From: DATATJ01 sp963789075
GTDB taxonomy: Bacteria; Acidobacteriota; Vicinamibacteria; Vicinamibacterales; CAVVIG01
Assembly: GCA_963789075.1 (NCBI GenBank)
Contig: CAWBJQ010000005.1
Span: forward strand, 73,477 to 137,476
Length of the DNA: 64,000 bases
Direction: 5' to 3'
Shown here: one piece after another, positions 18,651-26,965 of the stretch
How positions within the stretch are numbered: position 1 is the first letter of the stretch
Layout of the letters: each line of letters opens with the position of its first letter
The notes under the pieces: generated by a model
The model's database searches: none
The model's input: the letters and a program-made list of their open reading frames with translations, nothing else
Told to the model about the DNA's origin: nothing
Program-made: the position numbers and the translations under genes

Positions 18651-19092
18651 TTCGCCAGAGCTCCTTCCACGTCTCCCCATCGTCAGTCGTCTCGAGCGCG
18701 ACGATACCATGTGGTGGAAATGCCGGGGCACGGTCTGCGGGGGCGGCCGTCAAGAGCGCCAAGAGATTGGGCAGTTGCGGATAGTGGCCGACCAGCATGA
18801 CGTCGCGCGATTCAGCGCGCAGGCGATCGCGGATCCACGCCGGCGAATCGCCCGGCTGCAGATCGCGCGTCGCTGAAAGCTCGGCCAACGCGTTGCAGGC
18901 GCGCCAGAATTCTTCGGCGGTCTGGCGTGCCCGCAACTTCCCGCTGTGCCACACGACCGCCGGCTTCGCGCCACGCGCCGCGGCGCTTGCCGCGATCCGC
19001 ACGACCTCCTCACGGCCGCGAGACGACAGCGGCCTGCGGGAGTCCTCCTCGGGCCCGACGGCGTCGCCGTGGTGGACCAGGAACAGCTGCAC
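18643..19092 (-). CDS. sixA: SixA-like histidine phosphatase
   Basis: 149 residues. The histidine phosphatase fold is seen in FLVHHGDAVGPEEDSRRPLSSRG at the N-terminus, VVWHSGKLRARQTAE near 47, and VMLVGHYPQLPNLLALL near 99, which carries the second catalytic histidine. In most members the first motif is R-H-G; here it reads H-H-G, so the usual arginine is replaced. SixA proteins dephosphorylate phosphohistidine on signalling or PTS proteins. The GTG start immediately follows the TAG of the upstream DUF1684 gene with no gap, so the two are co-translated. Confidence 0.8.
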   Translation of the reverse strand: MQLFLVHHGDAVGPEEDSRRPLSSRGREEVVRIAASAAARGAKPAVVWHSGKLRARQTAEEFWRACNALAELSATRDLQPGDSPAWIRDRLRAESRDVMLVGHYPQLPNLLALLTAAPADRAPAFPPHGIVALETTDDGETWKELWRII

Positions 19093-20040
19093 CTACGATT
19101 TCGTGTGGTTCGGTGGATGCGCGTACGCCATCTCGCCGGCGAGGATGCGGACCTTCAGCCGATTCTCCGGAATCGGCAGCGGGCACGTCGTGAACGGATT
19201 GAACGAGCAGGGCGGATTGTAGGCCTGGTTGAAATCCAGCACGGTCGTGCCGTCGTCTCGCAGATCGGAATACAAGAATCTGGCAGTGTCGTACGTCTCC
19301 TTGCCGCTCGTGCCGTCGCGGAAGATGAAATAGAGCCGGCCGGGTCTGGTCGTGGCGGGCCGCATGCGCACCGTTTCCCCGTTCAACGTGAACTCGACGA
19401 CGCCTTCGGTTTTGTACACGACATCGTCGTTCAGCTGATTGACCGTGTGGAACTCGCTCGCCGCGGGATCTTTGATGAACTTGCCGACGACCCGGTAGCT
19501 CGCCTGGATCGGAAACCAGTGAAAGCCTTCGAAGGCGCGCGCCACTTCGCCCTGCTCGTCCCGCATCCGGATCGCCAGACGGTCGCCGCTCGGGTGCACC
19601 CAGAGCGCAATGCCGTCCACCGTCACTTCGTCTGGTCCGTTTATCTTTCCTGCGCTGTCCAGATGCTCGTCGCTCTTCACCTCGATCGCCGTCGCGATCG
19701 GCTGTCCCTTCAGCGTGACGTTCGCGCCCGGTGCCGGTTCGAAGCGCACGTCCTTGCCCGTGAGCACGAACGTGCCGACCGACTGCGGCGCGCGCGCGGG
19801 CAGTTGGACCGTATTGCCGGCGGCGTTGCCGACCCTGTTCGCTCCGGGATTCAGAAAGAACAGACCGGCCAGCGACACGTACTCCTTCCGGTAGTCGGCT
19901 TCGTGCTTCGCGCGGAAGCGCTCCGTCTCCTTGACGGCGGCGTCGCCGTCCGTCTTCGGAGGGATCGCCTCCTGGCGCTGACCGCAGGCGGAGGCACACA
20001 GAGCGGCGGCAGCAACGACGACAACGGTGCGTGACTTCAT
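19093..20040 (-). CDS. DUF1684 lipoprotein
   Basis: 315 residues. The N-terminus has a lipoprotein signal with a lipobox-like ending (ALCASACG, cysteine near 19). The body carries DUF1684 hallmarks: YVSLAGLFFLNPGANRVGN near 58, EGFHWFPIQASYRVVGKFI, RPGRLYFIFRDGTSGKETY, and the cysteine-bearing NPPCSFNPFTTCPLPIPENRL close to the C-terminus. The function of the family is unknown. It forms a zero-gap operon with sixA downstream. Confidence 0.85.
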   Translation of the reverse strand: MKSRTVVVVAAAALCASACGQRQEAIPPKTDGDAAVKETERFRAKHEADYRKEYVSLAGLFFLNPGANRVGNAAGNTVQLPARAPQSVGTFVLTGKDVRFEPAPGANVTLKGQPIATAIEVKSDEHLDSAGKINGPDEVTVDGIALWVHPSGDRLAIRMRDEQGEVARAFEGFHWFPIQASYRVVGKFIKDPAASEFHTVNQLNDDVVYKTEGVVEFTLNGETVRMRPATTRPGRLYFIFRDGTSGKETYDTARFLYSDLRDDGTTVLDFNQAYNPPCSFNPFTTCPLPIPENRLKVRILAGEMAYAHPPNHTKS

Positions 20041-20083
20041 GACAGCGGAACTCCTTCTGATGATGGCATCCTAGTCTCGGCAA

Positions 20084-20503
20084 ATGAAGCAGGTCAACGG
20101 TCCTGTCGGCGTCGGCGGGTGGCTCCTCGTCTTGTGCGTGCTCCTGCTGATCTGGCAGCCGCTCAGCCTGGGCTTGCTCGCGTCGGGAGTCCTGAGCGAT
20201 TTGGCGCTGCGGGGCGTGCCGCTCGCGCTGGTGCTGTTGCTGCGAGTGCTCGTCACCGCGGTCGGCATTGCCGCGGGCCTCGCGCTCCTCAACCGCCGGC
20301 CGGCGGCGGTGACGATGGCGAAGGCATCGTTGATCGTGTCGGCGGCGACCGACGTCTTCGTGTACCTGACGCCGTATTTCCCAAGCAACCGCATGCCGGG
20401 CGAGACCCCGTTCTACATCGCCGCGTCGCTGGCGTATTACGCGATCTGGCTGGCGTACCTGTTTCGGGCGAAGCGTGTGACGAATACGTTTGGCGGTCCG
20501 TGA
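20084..20503 (+). CDS. Four-helix membrane protein, DUF2569-like
   Basis: 139 residues with four hydrophobic segments (about residues 12-35, 44-66, 75-95 and 108-128). GGWLLVLCVLLLIWQP and PFYIAASLAYYAIWLAYLFRAKRV resemble DUF2569 proteins. No catalytic residues are visible. It is divergent from the DUF1684 operon across 43 bases. A half-copy of the CACGAAG intergenic repeat follows it. Confidence 0.6.
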   Translation: MKQVNGPVGVGGWLLVLCVLLLIWQPLSLGLLASGVLSDLALRGVPLALVLLLRVLVTAVGIAAGLALLNRRPAAVTMAKASLIVSAATDVFVYLTPYFPSNRMPGETPFYIAASLAYYAIWLAYLFRAKRVTNTFGGP

Positions 20504-20515
20504 TCCGATCGTCCA

Positions 20516-20552
20516 GTATCGTTCGTGTCCTTCGTGTCTTCGTGGTACAAAA
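20516..20552. repeat. Half-copy of the CACGAAG-type repeat
   Basis: A right arm (GTTCGTGTCCTTCGTGTCTT followed by CGTGGTAC) lies between the DUF2569-like gene and the M28 gene. Confidence 0.5.
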
Positions 20553-20597
20553 TGGCGGACGCGCTGCGCGAGAGTGGCGGCGTCCTGGGAGGAGCGC

Positions 20598-22241
20598 ATG
20601 TCGAAACGCGTCTGTGCGGCGGTCGTCCTGATGATGGCGCTCGCGCCGATTGCGGCGCAGGAGCGGGCACCGCAGAACGACTCGATCCACAAGGAGGATC
20701 TCCGCGCCGACCTCTATTTTCTCGCGGGCGACGCGATGCGCGGCCGGCTCACCGACACGGATGAAAATCGCGCCGCCGCCGATTACATCCGCTCGCGCTT
20801 CGAGCGGGCAGGCCTGGCGCCCGCCGGCGCCGGCCACTCGTTTTTTCAGCCGTTCAATCTCATGACCGCCACCCTCGGCGATGACAACGCGCTGGAGGTG
20901 GTATCGGGTGATGCCGGCACACGTCGCCTGCGCGGCGGACAGGAGTTCTACCCGCACCGCTTCAGCGCCAGCGGCGATGTGACGGCGCCGGTCGTGTTCA
21001 CCGGCTTCGGCATCAGCGCCCCATATCTGAAATACGACGACTATGCTGGCGACGTCAAAGGGAAGATCGTCGTCGCGATCGATCACGAGCCGGGCGAGCG
21101 CGACGCGAACAGTCCGTTCGAGGGATTGATCACCGCCGAGCCGTCGACGGCATGGCGCAAGGCGCTCGCGGCCCAGACGAAGGGCGCCGTCGGCGTGCTG
21201 TTCGTCAGCGATGTGCACAATCACCCTGGGCCGCCGAATTTCGAGGCGGCCGCGCGCAACTACTGGCCCGAGAAGCTGCCGCGGATCGCCAGCTACACGC
21301 TCGCGGCGTGGGCCGACGAGATCCACATTCCCGTCGCGCAGATTTCGCCGGCGCTCGCCGCCACGTTGGTCAGCGGTACGGGCAAGCGTTTTGAGGAGCT
21401 GTCGAAGGCGGCGGAAACGGCGCACGGCTTCACGCCGCTCGCGCTGCCGGGCCTGCGCGTGCACCTGCGCACCGCAGTCGATCGGCACATCGTCCCCGAT
21501 CGGAACGTCGTGGCGCTGCTTGAAGGCAGCGATCCGCAGTTGAAGAACGAGTGGGTGATCGTGTCGGCACACTACGATCACAACGGCGCGGAGGCCGGCC
21601 AGGTGTTCAACGGCGCCGACGACAACGGGTCTGGAACGGTGGCACTGCTCGCGATCGCCGACGCCTACGCGGCCGCGGCTCGGCAGGGCCATCGTCCGCG
21701 GCGGAGCGTGCTCTTCGCGGCATGGAACTCTGAGGAGCGCGGCTTGCTCGGCGCGTGGGCGTACACGGAGGAGCCACTCGCGCCGCTCGCCTCGATCGCC
21801 GGCGTGCTGAACATGGACATGATCGGCCGCAGCGAAGAAGTTCCGGTGGGCGGCGGGCCGCGCTTCAACGGCCTCGACCCGCAGACGGCAGAGTCGAACC
21901 GGAACGCCGTGAACGTCGGCGGGCTGCGGTGGGCGCCGGATCTGCGTGCGTCGATCGAGGCGGCGAACAAGACCGTCGGGCTCGATCTGCGGACACGCTA
22001 CGACAACAACGCATCGAACCTGGTGCGCCGCAGCGATCAGTGGCCATTCCTGCAGCACGGCGTGCCGGCGGTGGAGTTCTTCACCGGGCTGCACCCGGAC
22101 TACCACACGGTGTACGACCGCCCCGAGAAAATCGAGTACGCGAAGCTCGAAAAGATCGCCCGCCTCGTGCACCAGGCGAGCTGGGAGCTGGCGAACGCGC
22201 CGACGCGGCCGAAGCCGGCCAACGGCCGCTCGATCCCGTAG
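20598..22241 (+). CDS. Secreted M28 family zinc aminopeptidase
   Basis: 547 residues from the ATG at 20598, with GGGAGGAG in front. The signal peptide is MSKRVCAAVVLMMALAPIAAQ. A PA-like insert covers about residues 130-290. The zinc site reads in order: VSAHYDHNGAEAG (His), FNGADDNGSGT (bridging Asp), AAWNSEERGLLG (general-base Glu plus ligand Glu), VLNMDMIGRS (Asp) and TGLHPDYHTVYD (His). All M28 ligands are present, so the enzyme should be active. It removes N-terminal residues from peptides in the periplasm or outside the cell. A 244-base repeat-rich gap follows. Confidence 0.9.
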   Translation: MSKRVCAAVVLMMALAPIAAQERAPQNDSIHKEDLRADLYFLAGDAMRGRLTDTDENRAAADYIRSRFERAGLAPAGAGHSFFQPFNLMTATLGDDNALEVVSGDAGTRRLRGGQEFYPHRFSASGDVTAPVVFTGFGISAPYLKYDDYAGDVKGKIVVAIDHEPGERDANSPFEGLITAEPSTAWRKALAAQTKGAVGVLFVSDVHNHPGPPNFEAAARNYWPEKLPRIASYTLAAWADEIHIPVAQISPALAATLVSGTGKRFEELSKAAETAHGFTPLALPGLRVHLRTAVDRHIVPDRNVVALLEGSDPQLKNEWVIVSAHYDHNGAEAGQVFNGADDNGSGTVALLAIADAYAAAARQGHRPRRSVLFAAWNSEERGLLGAWAYTEEPLAPLASIAGVLNMDMIGRSEEVPVGGGPRFNGLDPQTAESNRNAVNVGGLRWAPDLRASIEAANKTVGLDLRTRYDNNASNLVRRSDQWPFLQHGVPAVEFFTGLHPDYHTVYDRPEKIEYAKLEKIARLVHQASWELANAPTRPKPANGRSIP

Positions 22242-22251
22242 ACGTCAAGAA

Positions 22252-22477
22252 CTTCACCACGAAGGTCACGAAGGACACAAAGGCGGGTCACGACTGCCAC
22301 GGCGGATTACAACATTCAACGCAGAAACCGCAGAGCACGCGGAGACAACGCTTGCGACCGACGGCCGGCGTTGCCGGCCGTTCGCTGAACGAGTCGCAAG
22401 CGTCGTCCTCTGTGTCCTCCGTGTCCTCTGTGGTGACGCTCTTTCTCTGCGATCTCCGCGAGCTCTGCATTGATCGT
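22252..22477. repeat. Composite intergenic repeat with nested palindromes
   Basis: The gap between convergent M28 and aminotransferase genes contains a CACGAAGG-type left arm (22252-22285), a CGCAGAGCACGCGGAG arm, a nested palindrome (CGCTTGCGAC at 22349-22358 and GTCGCAAGCG at 22393-22402 enclosing a 9-base hairpin at 22361-22381), and right arms rich in TGTGTCCTCCGTG and TCTGCG. Several units appear inserted into each other. No gene is seen here. Confidence 0.7.
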
Positions 22478-22485
22478 CTCGACAG

Positions 22486-23820
22486 CTACGCGACCGCTCG
22501 ATCCGTGATCTCCAGCCCGCGGTCGATGATCGCGAACGCTTCGCGCATCTCTGCCTCGGTGATGCACAGCGGCGGATTCGTGAAGAACGTATTCCAGCGC
22601 ACGAACGTGTAGAGCCCTTCCTGGCGAAAGAACTTGCCGAGCGCCGCCATCTCGTCCGACGTGCCGTTGAACGGCGCGAGCGGCGTCTGCTTGGCCCGAT
22701 CGCGCACCAGCTCGACGAGGCCGAACAGCCCGATCGATCGCACGGCGCCGACAGACGGATGCCGCCGTGCCAGATCTTCGAGCAGCGCCTTCATCAAGGC
22801 GCCCCTCTGGCGGGCGTTCTCGATCAGGCGATCGTCTTCGTACACCTGAATCGTCGCGAGCGCCGCCGCGCACGCGAGCGGATGGCTGTTGTACGTCAAC
22901 CCGCCGTAGAACACCTTGTCCTTGAACTGATCGGCGATCGCGCGCCGCATGCCGACCGCGCCGAGCGGCACGTACGCGCTCGTCAGCCCTTTCGCCATCG
23001 TGAGAATGTCGGGCACGACCTTCCAGTGATCGATCGCGAACCACTCGCCGGTGCGACCGAAGCCGGCCATCACCTCGTCGCAGATCATCAGGATGCCGTG
23101 CTTGGTGCAGAGTTCGCGCACGCCCTGCATGTAGCCGTCCGGCGGTACGAGGACGCCGTTGGTGCCGCTCACCGACTCGAGGATGAACGCGGCGATCGTG
23201 TGCGCCCCCTCCAGCTGGATCACTTCCTCGAGCATCGCCAGCGACTGCGCCGCGGTGTCCCAGCCGCGCGCGATCCCATGGTACGGATCGAGCACGTGCA
23301 CGACCCCCGGGGCCCCCGGCTCCGCCGACCAGCGGCGCGGATCGCCGGTCAGCGCGATACTGCCGGCCGTGGCGCCGTGATACGAACGGTAGCGCGCGAG
23401 GATCTTGTGGCGCCCGGTCGCGAGGCGCGCCAGCTTGATCGCGTTCTCGTTCGCTTCCGATCCGCCGTTGGTGAAGAAGAACACGTCGATGTCGCCCGGC
23501 GCGATCTCGGCCAGCTTCGCGCCGAGGCGCGCACGCGGCTCCGTGGCCATAAACGGGTTGGCGTAGGCGAACAGCGCCGCCTGTTCCTGGATCGCGCGGA
23601 TGACCCGCTCGTCGCCATGGCCGATGTTGACGCACATCAACTGACTGTTGAAGTCGATGAAGCGCTTGCCCTCCGGCGTCCAGAAGTAAATGCCCTTGGC
23701 GCGCGCCACCGGAATCGGATCTACTTTCGACTGCGCCGACCACTCGAAGAGCGTGTGCTTCCTCGAAAGCGCGATCATCTCGTCGCCGGTCATCGGCTTC
23801 TTCGTCGTTTCGACAGCCAT
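22486..23820 (-). CDS. Class III (omega-type) aminotransferase
   Basis: 444 residues, intact. It has fold type I PLP features of the omega-aminotransferase/taurine-pyruvate group: GIYFWTPEGKRFIDFNSQ near 45, FFFTNGGSEANENAIKLAR near 112, RYRSYHGATAGSIALTGDPRRW, LMICDEVMAGFGRTG (Asp binding the pyridine nitrogen), and the PLP lysine in ILTMAKGLTSAYVPLGAVG. Such enzymes move amino groups from beta-alanine, taurine, GABA or similar omega-amines to pyruvate or 2-oxoglutarate. Its position beside peptidases, including P1-type enzymes that can release beta-amino acids, makes a beta-amino acid donor plausible but unproven. Confidence 0.83.
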   Translation of the reverse strand: MAVETTKKPMTGDEMIALSRKHTLFEWSAQSKVDPIPVARAKGIYFWTPEGKRFIDFNSQLMCVNIGHGDERVIRAIQEQAALFAYANPFMATEPRARLGAKLAEIAPGDIDVFFFTNGGSEANENAIKLARLATGRHKILARYRSYHGATAGSIALTGDPRRWSAEPGAPGVVHVLDPYHGIARGWDTAAQSLAMLEEVIQLEGAHTIAAFILESVSGTNGVLVPPDGYMQGVRELCTKHGILMICDEVMAGFGRTGEWFAIDHWKVVPDILTMAKGLTSAYVPLGAVGMRRAIADQFKDKVFYGGLTYNSHPLACAAALATIQVYEDDRLIENARQRGALMKALLEDLARRHPSVGAVRSIGLFGLVELVRDRAKQTPLAPFNGTSDEMAALGKFFRQEGLYTFVRWNTFFTNPPLCITEAEMREAFAIIDRGLEITDRAVA

Positions 23821-23849
23821 CTCAAGCCTTCTTTCTGTTGGCGTGCAAA

Positions 23850-23962
23850 CGCATTCATCACGAAGACACGAGGGGCACGTGGTTCGACAAGCTCACCATG
23901 AGCGGCTATCCGCTCGTCCTGAGCCTGTCGAAGGACGTGTTCTCCGTGACTTCGTGATGAAA
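23850..23962. repeat. CACGAAG-type palindromic repeat carrying an inner REP element
   Basis: Outer arms CATCACGAAGACACGAGG and CTCCGTGACTTCGTGATG flank an inner palindrome (23883-23935) made of TTCGACAAGCTCACCATGAG and CTCGTCCTGAGCCTGTCGAA. The same composite occurs at 36020-36127 and, inverted, at 41126-41230. It lies between the M28 and aminotransferase genes. Confidence 0.75.
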
Positions 23963-23972
23963 GGTCAGACGT

Positions 23973-25682
23973 TTATCTCTTCAGCATCGCGTCGCGCTTG
24001 GCCTTGAACTCGTTGCCGGGCTTCCAGTCGGGCATCTTGTCGGCCTGGGCAACGCGGTAGCCCACCGCGAAGAACACGTTCAGATCCTCACGCGTGCCGG
24101 TCAGGTCCCAGTCCGGCAGCACGACGTCCGACGGCTGGTGGTACCGCTTCGCCGTCCACTCGTCGCGAACCTGCTGGCCGTACTCCGCCGGCTTACCGAT
24201 GTAGTTGACGCCGCCGTCCGGATCGAGCGCCGGCACGCCCTGCTTCGCGAAGTTGAAGTGATCCGAGCGATAGTAGAACCCCTTCTCTGGCTCGGCGTCC
24301 GCGTGCACGATGCGGCCCTGCTCGCCGGCGGCATCGCGCGCGTAGTCGTCGAGATCGGACGCGCCGTATCCGACCAGCGTCAGATCCTTCGTGCGCCCGT
24401 GGACATTCCAGCTGTCCAGATTGATGTTCGCCACGGTCTTCGCCAGCGGATAGATCGGCGTCACCGTGTAGTACTCCGATCCGAGCAGTCCCTGCTCTTC
24501 GGCGGTCACGGCAAGAAACAGAATCGACCGCCGGGGCGGCGCCGCCAGCTTCGTGAACGAGCGCCCGAGCTCGACGAGCGACGCACACCCCAGCGCATCG
24601 TCTTCCGCGCCGTGAAAGATGCCCTCAGGTCCCTTGCCGAAATGATCCCAGTGCGCGCTATAGATGACGTATTCGTCCTGGAGGAGCGGGTCGCCCCCGT
24701 CGAGCCTGGCAATGACGTTCTTCGAGTTGATCGTGCGCAGCTTGTTGCGAATCGTCATCGACGCCGTCACGCCGAGCGCCACCGGCTTGAAGTCCCGCGT
24801 CGCCGCCTGCGCCTTCAAAGCGTCGAAGTCCTGACCCGCCATCTTCAGCAGGGCCTTGGTCTGATCGAGCGTGATCCATCCTTCGATCGCCGCGCGTCCC
24901 ATGTTCTTGTCTGGCGTGACCAGGTCGAACTGCTCGCCCGTCTTTCCCTGAACGACGCCGAACGGATAGCCGGCCGGCTCGGTTTCGTGGACGATCAGCA
25001 CGCCGGCGGCGCCCTTCTGCGCGCCGATCTCGTACTTGTAGGTCCATCGGCCGTAGTAGGTCATCGCTTTTCCGCCGAACGTCTTCGGATCGAGCGCCGA
25101 CGGGTTCGTCGGATCGGGCACGGGCGGATCGTTGACGAGCATCACCAGCGTTTTGCCCTTCACGTCCACGCCCTTGTAGTCGTCCCAGTTGAATTCGGGC
25201 GCGACCACACCGTAGCCGACGAAGACGAGCTCGGAGTCGTCGATGCTCGCCGTGGGCGCCACGTGCTTCGTCCACGCGACCACATCGTCTTTCCACTTGA
25301 GGGTCTGTTTCGCGGTCCCTTTTTTGAAGACGAGCGGCGCCGGCGAAGGCGTGATGCCGACGAGCGGCACTTTTTGAATGTACGTGCCGTCGGTATTGCC
25401 CGGCTTGAGCCCGGCTTTCTTGAACTGGTCCACGAGAAACGCCACCGACCGCTCTTCGCCCGGCGTGCCGGGCGCCCGTCCCTCGAACTCGTCGGACGCG
25501 AGCACCTTCGTGTGCGCGAGCACCGCGTTCATGTCGATGGGCGGCAGCTGACCGATCGGGACATGCTGCGACACCGGCGCCGGCGGCGCTTCCGCGACCG
25601 GCTGCGGCTTGGCGTCCGAGCACCCCACGGCGACAACGCACACAATGACGACGATGAGCGGGACGGCGGTTTTCATCTCCAT
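23973..25682 (-). CDS. M28 family zinc aminopeptidase lipoprotein with PA domain
   Basis: 569 residues from the ATG at 25682 (25676 is also possible). The N-terminus is a lipoprotein signal (AVPLIVVIVCVVAVGCSDAK). A protease-associated insert occupies roughly residues 120-310. Zinc ligands appear in order: YSAHWDHFG, GAEDDALGCA, AVTAEEQGLLGSEY, NINLDSWNVHG and the late histidine in KRYHQPSDVV. It should be a cell-surface or periplasmic aminopeptidase. It begins 4 bases after the M20 gene's stop, so it is the last gene of a TonB receptor-M20-M28 operon. Confidence 0.9.
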   Translation of the reverse strand: MEMKTAVPLIVVIVCVVAVGCSDAKPQPVAEAPPAPVSQHVPIGQLPPIDMNAVLAHTKVLASDEFEGRAPGTPGEERSVAFLVDQFKKAGLKPGNTDGTYIQKVPLVGITPSPAPLVFKKGTAKQTLKWKDDVVAWTKHVAPTASIDDSELVFVGYGVVAPEFNWDDYKGVDVKGKTLVMLVNDPPVPDPTNPSALDPKTFGGKAMTYYGRWTYKYEIGAQKGAAGVLIVHETEPAGYPFGVVQGKTGEQFDLVTPDKNMGRAAIEGWITLDQTKALLKMAGQDFDALKAQAATRDFKPVALGVTASMTIRNKLRTINSKNVIARLDGGDPLLQDEYVIYSAHWDHFGKGPEGIFHGAEDDALGCASLVELGRSFTKLAAPPRRSILFLAVTAEEQGLLGSEYYTVTPIYPLAKTVANINLDSWNVHGRTKDLTLVGYGASDLDDYARDAAGEQGRIVHADAEPEKGFYYRSDHFNFAKQGVPALDPDGGVNYIGKPAEYGQQVRDEWTAKRYHQPSDVVLPDWDLTGTREDLNVFFAVGYRVAQADKMPDWKPGNEFKAKRDAMLKR

Positions 25683-25686
25683 TCGA

Positions 25687-26956
25687 TTATCCCTGCGCGG
25701 CATCCATCAGGTCGAGGGTCGCGAGCGCGATGATCTTGGTCGCGTTCACCAGGTCGTCGATACTGCACCACTCATCCGGCTGATGGGCCAGATCGAGAAT
25801 GCCGGGGCCGTACGCGACGCAGTGCGGCACGTTGGCGATGCGGGCGATGTGCTTGTGATCGTAGGTGCCCGGGCTTGCGACGAGCTCGGCCGGCTTGCCG
25901 AGCACACGTCGCATCGACCGATCCAGCGCGGCGATCACCGGCGAATCATCGGGGGTCCGCGTCGGATGCACGACCATCAGGTCGCGCAGATCGAATCGGT
26001 ACGTCGGAACCTCGTGAGGCGCGGCTCACGAACTGCTCGATTTCCGCCTTGGCCGCGTCGAATCCTTCTTCGATCAGAAATCGTCGATCGAAGACGGCGC
26101 GGCAGAGGTCCGCCACGCAAGGCGTCTGAATGCCGCCAACCGGTTGCCCGCCGTCGATGCCGTTGATGTTGATGGTCGCATGGCGTGCGCCCAGAGGCAC
26201 CACGGGCACAGCGGTCGTCCGCGCAGCCAGCGCAGGCTTCAGTTCTTCGCGTAGCAGCTGCAGCAGCCGGCCCATGCCCTCGATCGCGTTGACGCCGAGA
26301 AACGGCATGCTCCCGTGGCCAATCCGCCCACGGGCCGTTACTTCGAACCAGTAGACGCCTCGGTGGCCGATACAGATACGATCGACGTTCAACGGCTCGG
26401 GAATGATGACGAAGTCGGTCCGCCCCGCCGCGATGCGTCCCCCCTCCGCGAGGTACGCGACGCCGGCGAAGCCGCCGCTCTCCTCATCGACGGTCCCGCT
26501 GATCTCAATCGTGCCCGGCAGCCGGACGCCGGCACGCTGGATCGCCTCGGCCGCGAACAGCGCCGCCGCGATCCCTGCTTTCATGTCGCACACGCCGCGG
26601 CCGTAGATGCGTCCGTCGCGCACCAAGCCGCCGAACGGCTCGACCGTCCATCCCTCGCCGGCCGGGACGACATCGAAGTGGCCGTTGAGGTGCACGACCG
26701 GCCCCCGTCCGCCACGGCGCGACCCGACGACGTTGACGCGGGGAAACCGGGCGGTATGCTCCGGCAAACCCTCGGCGGCGATGTACTCGACCGCGAAGCC
26801 GCGCCGTTCGAGATCATCGCCGATGAAGTGCGCACACGCCTCGTACTCCGAGCCGGGCGGGTTCACCGTAGGAATGCGGACCAGATCGGCGGTATATCGC
26901 ACGATCTCGTCTGTGGCGCGGTCCACTTCCGCAACCACTCGCTCGGTGACGGTCAT
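25687..26956 (-). CDS. M20 family metallopeptidase (ArgE/DapE/carboxypeptidase type), frame broken once
   Basis: About 422 residues. Metal-site motifs are complete: VVHLNGHFDVVPAGEG (His, Asp), GRGVCDMKAGIAAAL (bridging Asp), VDEESGGFAG (catalytic Glu and ligand) and IPEPLNVDRI, with a dimerisation domain from about residue 195. One extra base near 26021 interrupts the C-terminal part between EIEQFVSRAS and EVPTYRFDLRDLMVVHP; the tail then holds ASPGTYDHKHIARIA and CVAYGPG, typical of the family. M20 enzymes cleave N-acyl amino acids or C-terminal residues. It starts 9 bases after the TonB receptor gene. Confidence 0.85.
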
Positions 26957-26965
26957 GGGCGCAGC

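Noticed and set aside
23881..23960. Small ORFs encoding H-E-R-L-S-A-R-P-E-P-V-E-G-R-type peptides
   Set aside because: These are translations of the intergenic REP palindrome, present in both orientations at several loci, and not genes.
19010..25733. Long open frames antisense to real genes, such as those over 19010-20692, 20289-22172 and 24138-25733
   Set aside because: High GC keeps antisense frames open; they have arginine-rich composition, no family features, and lie opposite well-supported genes.
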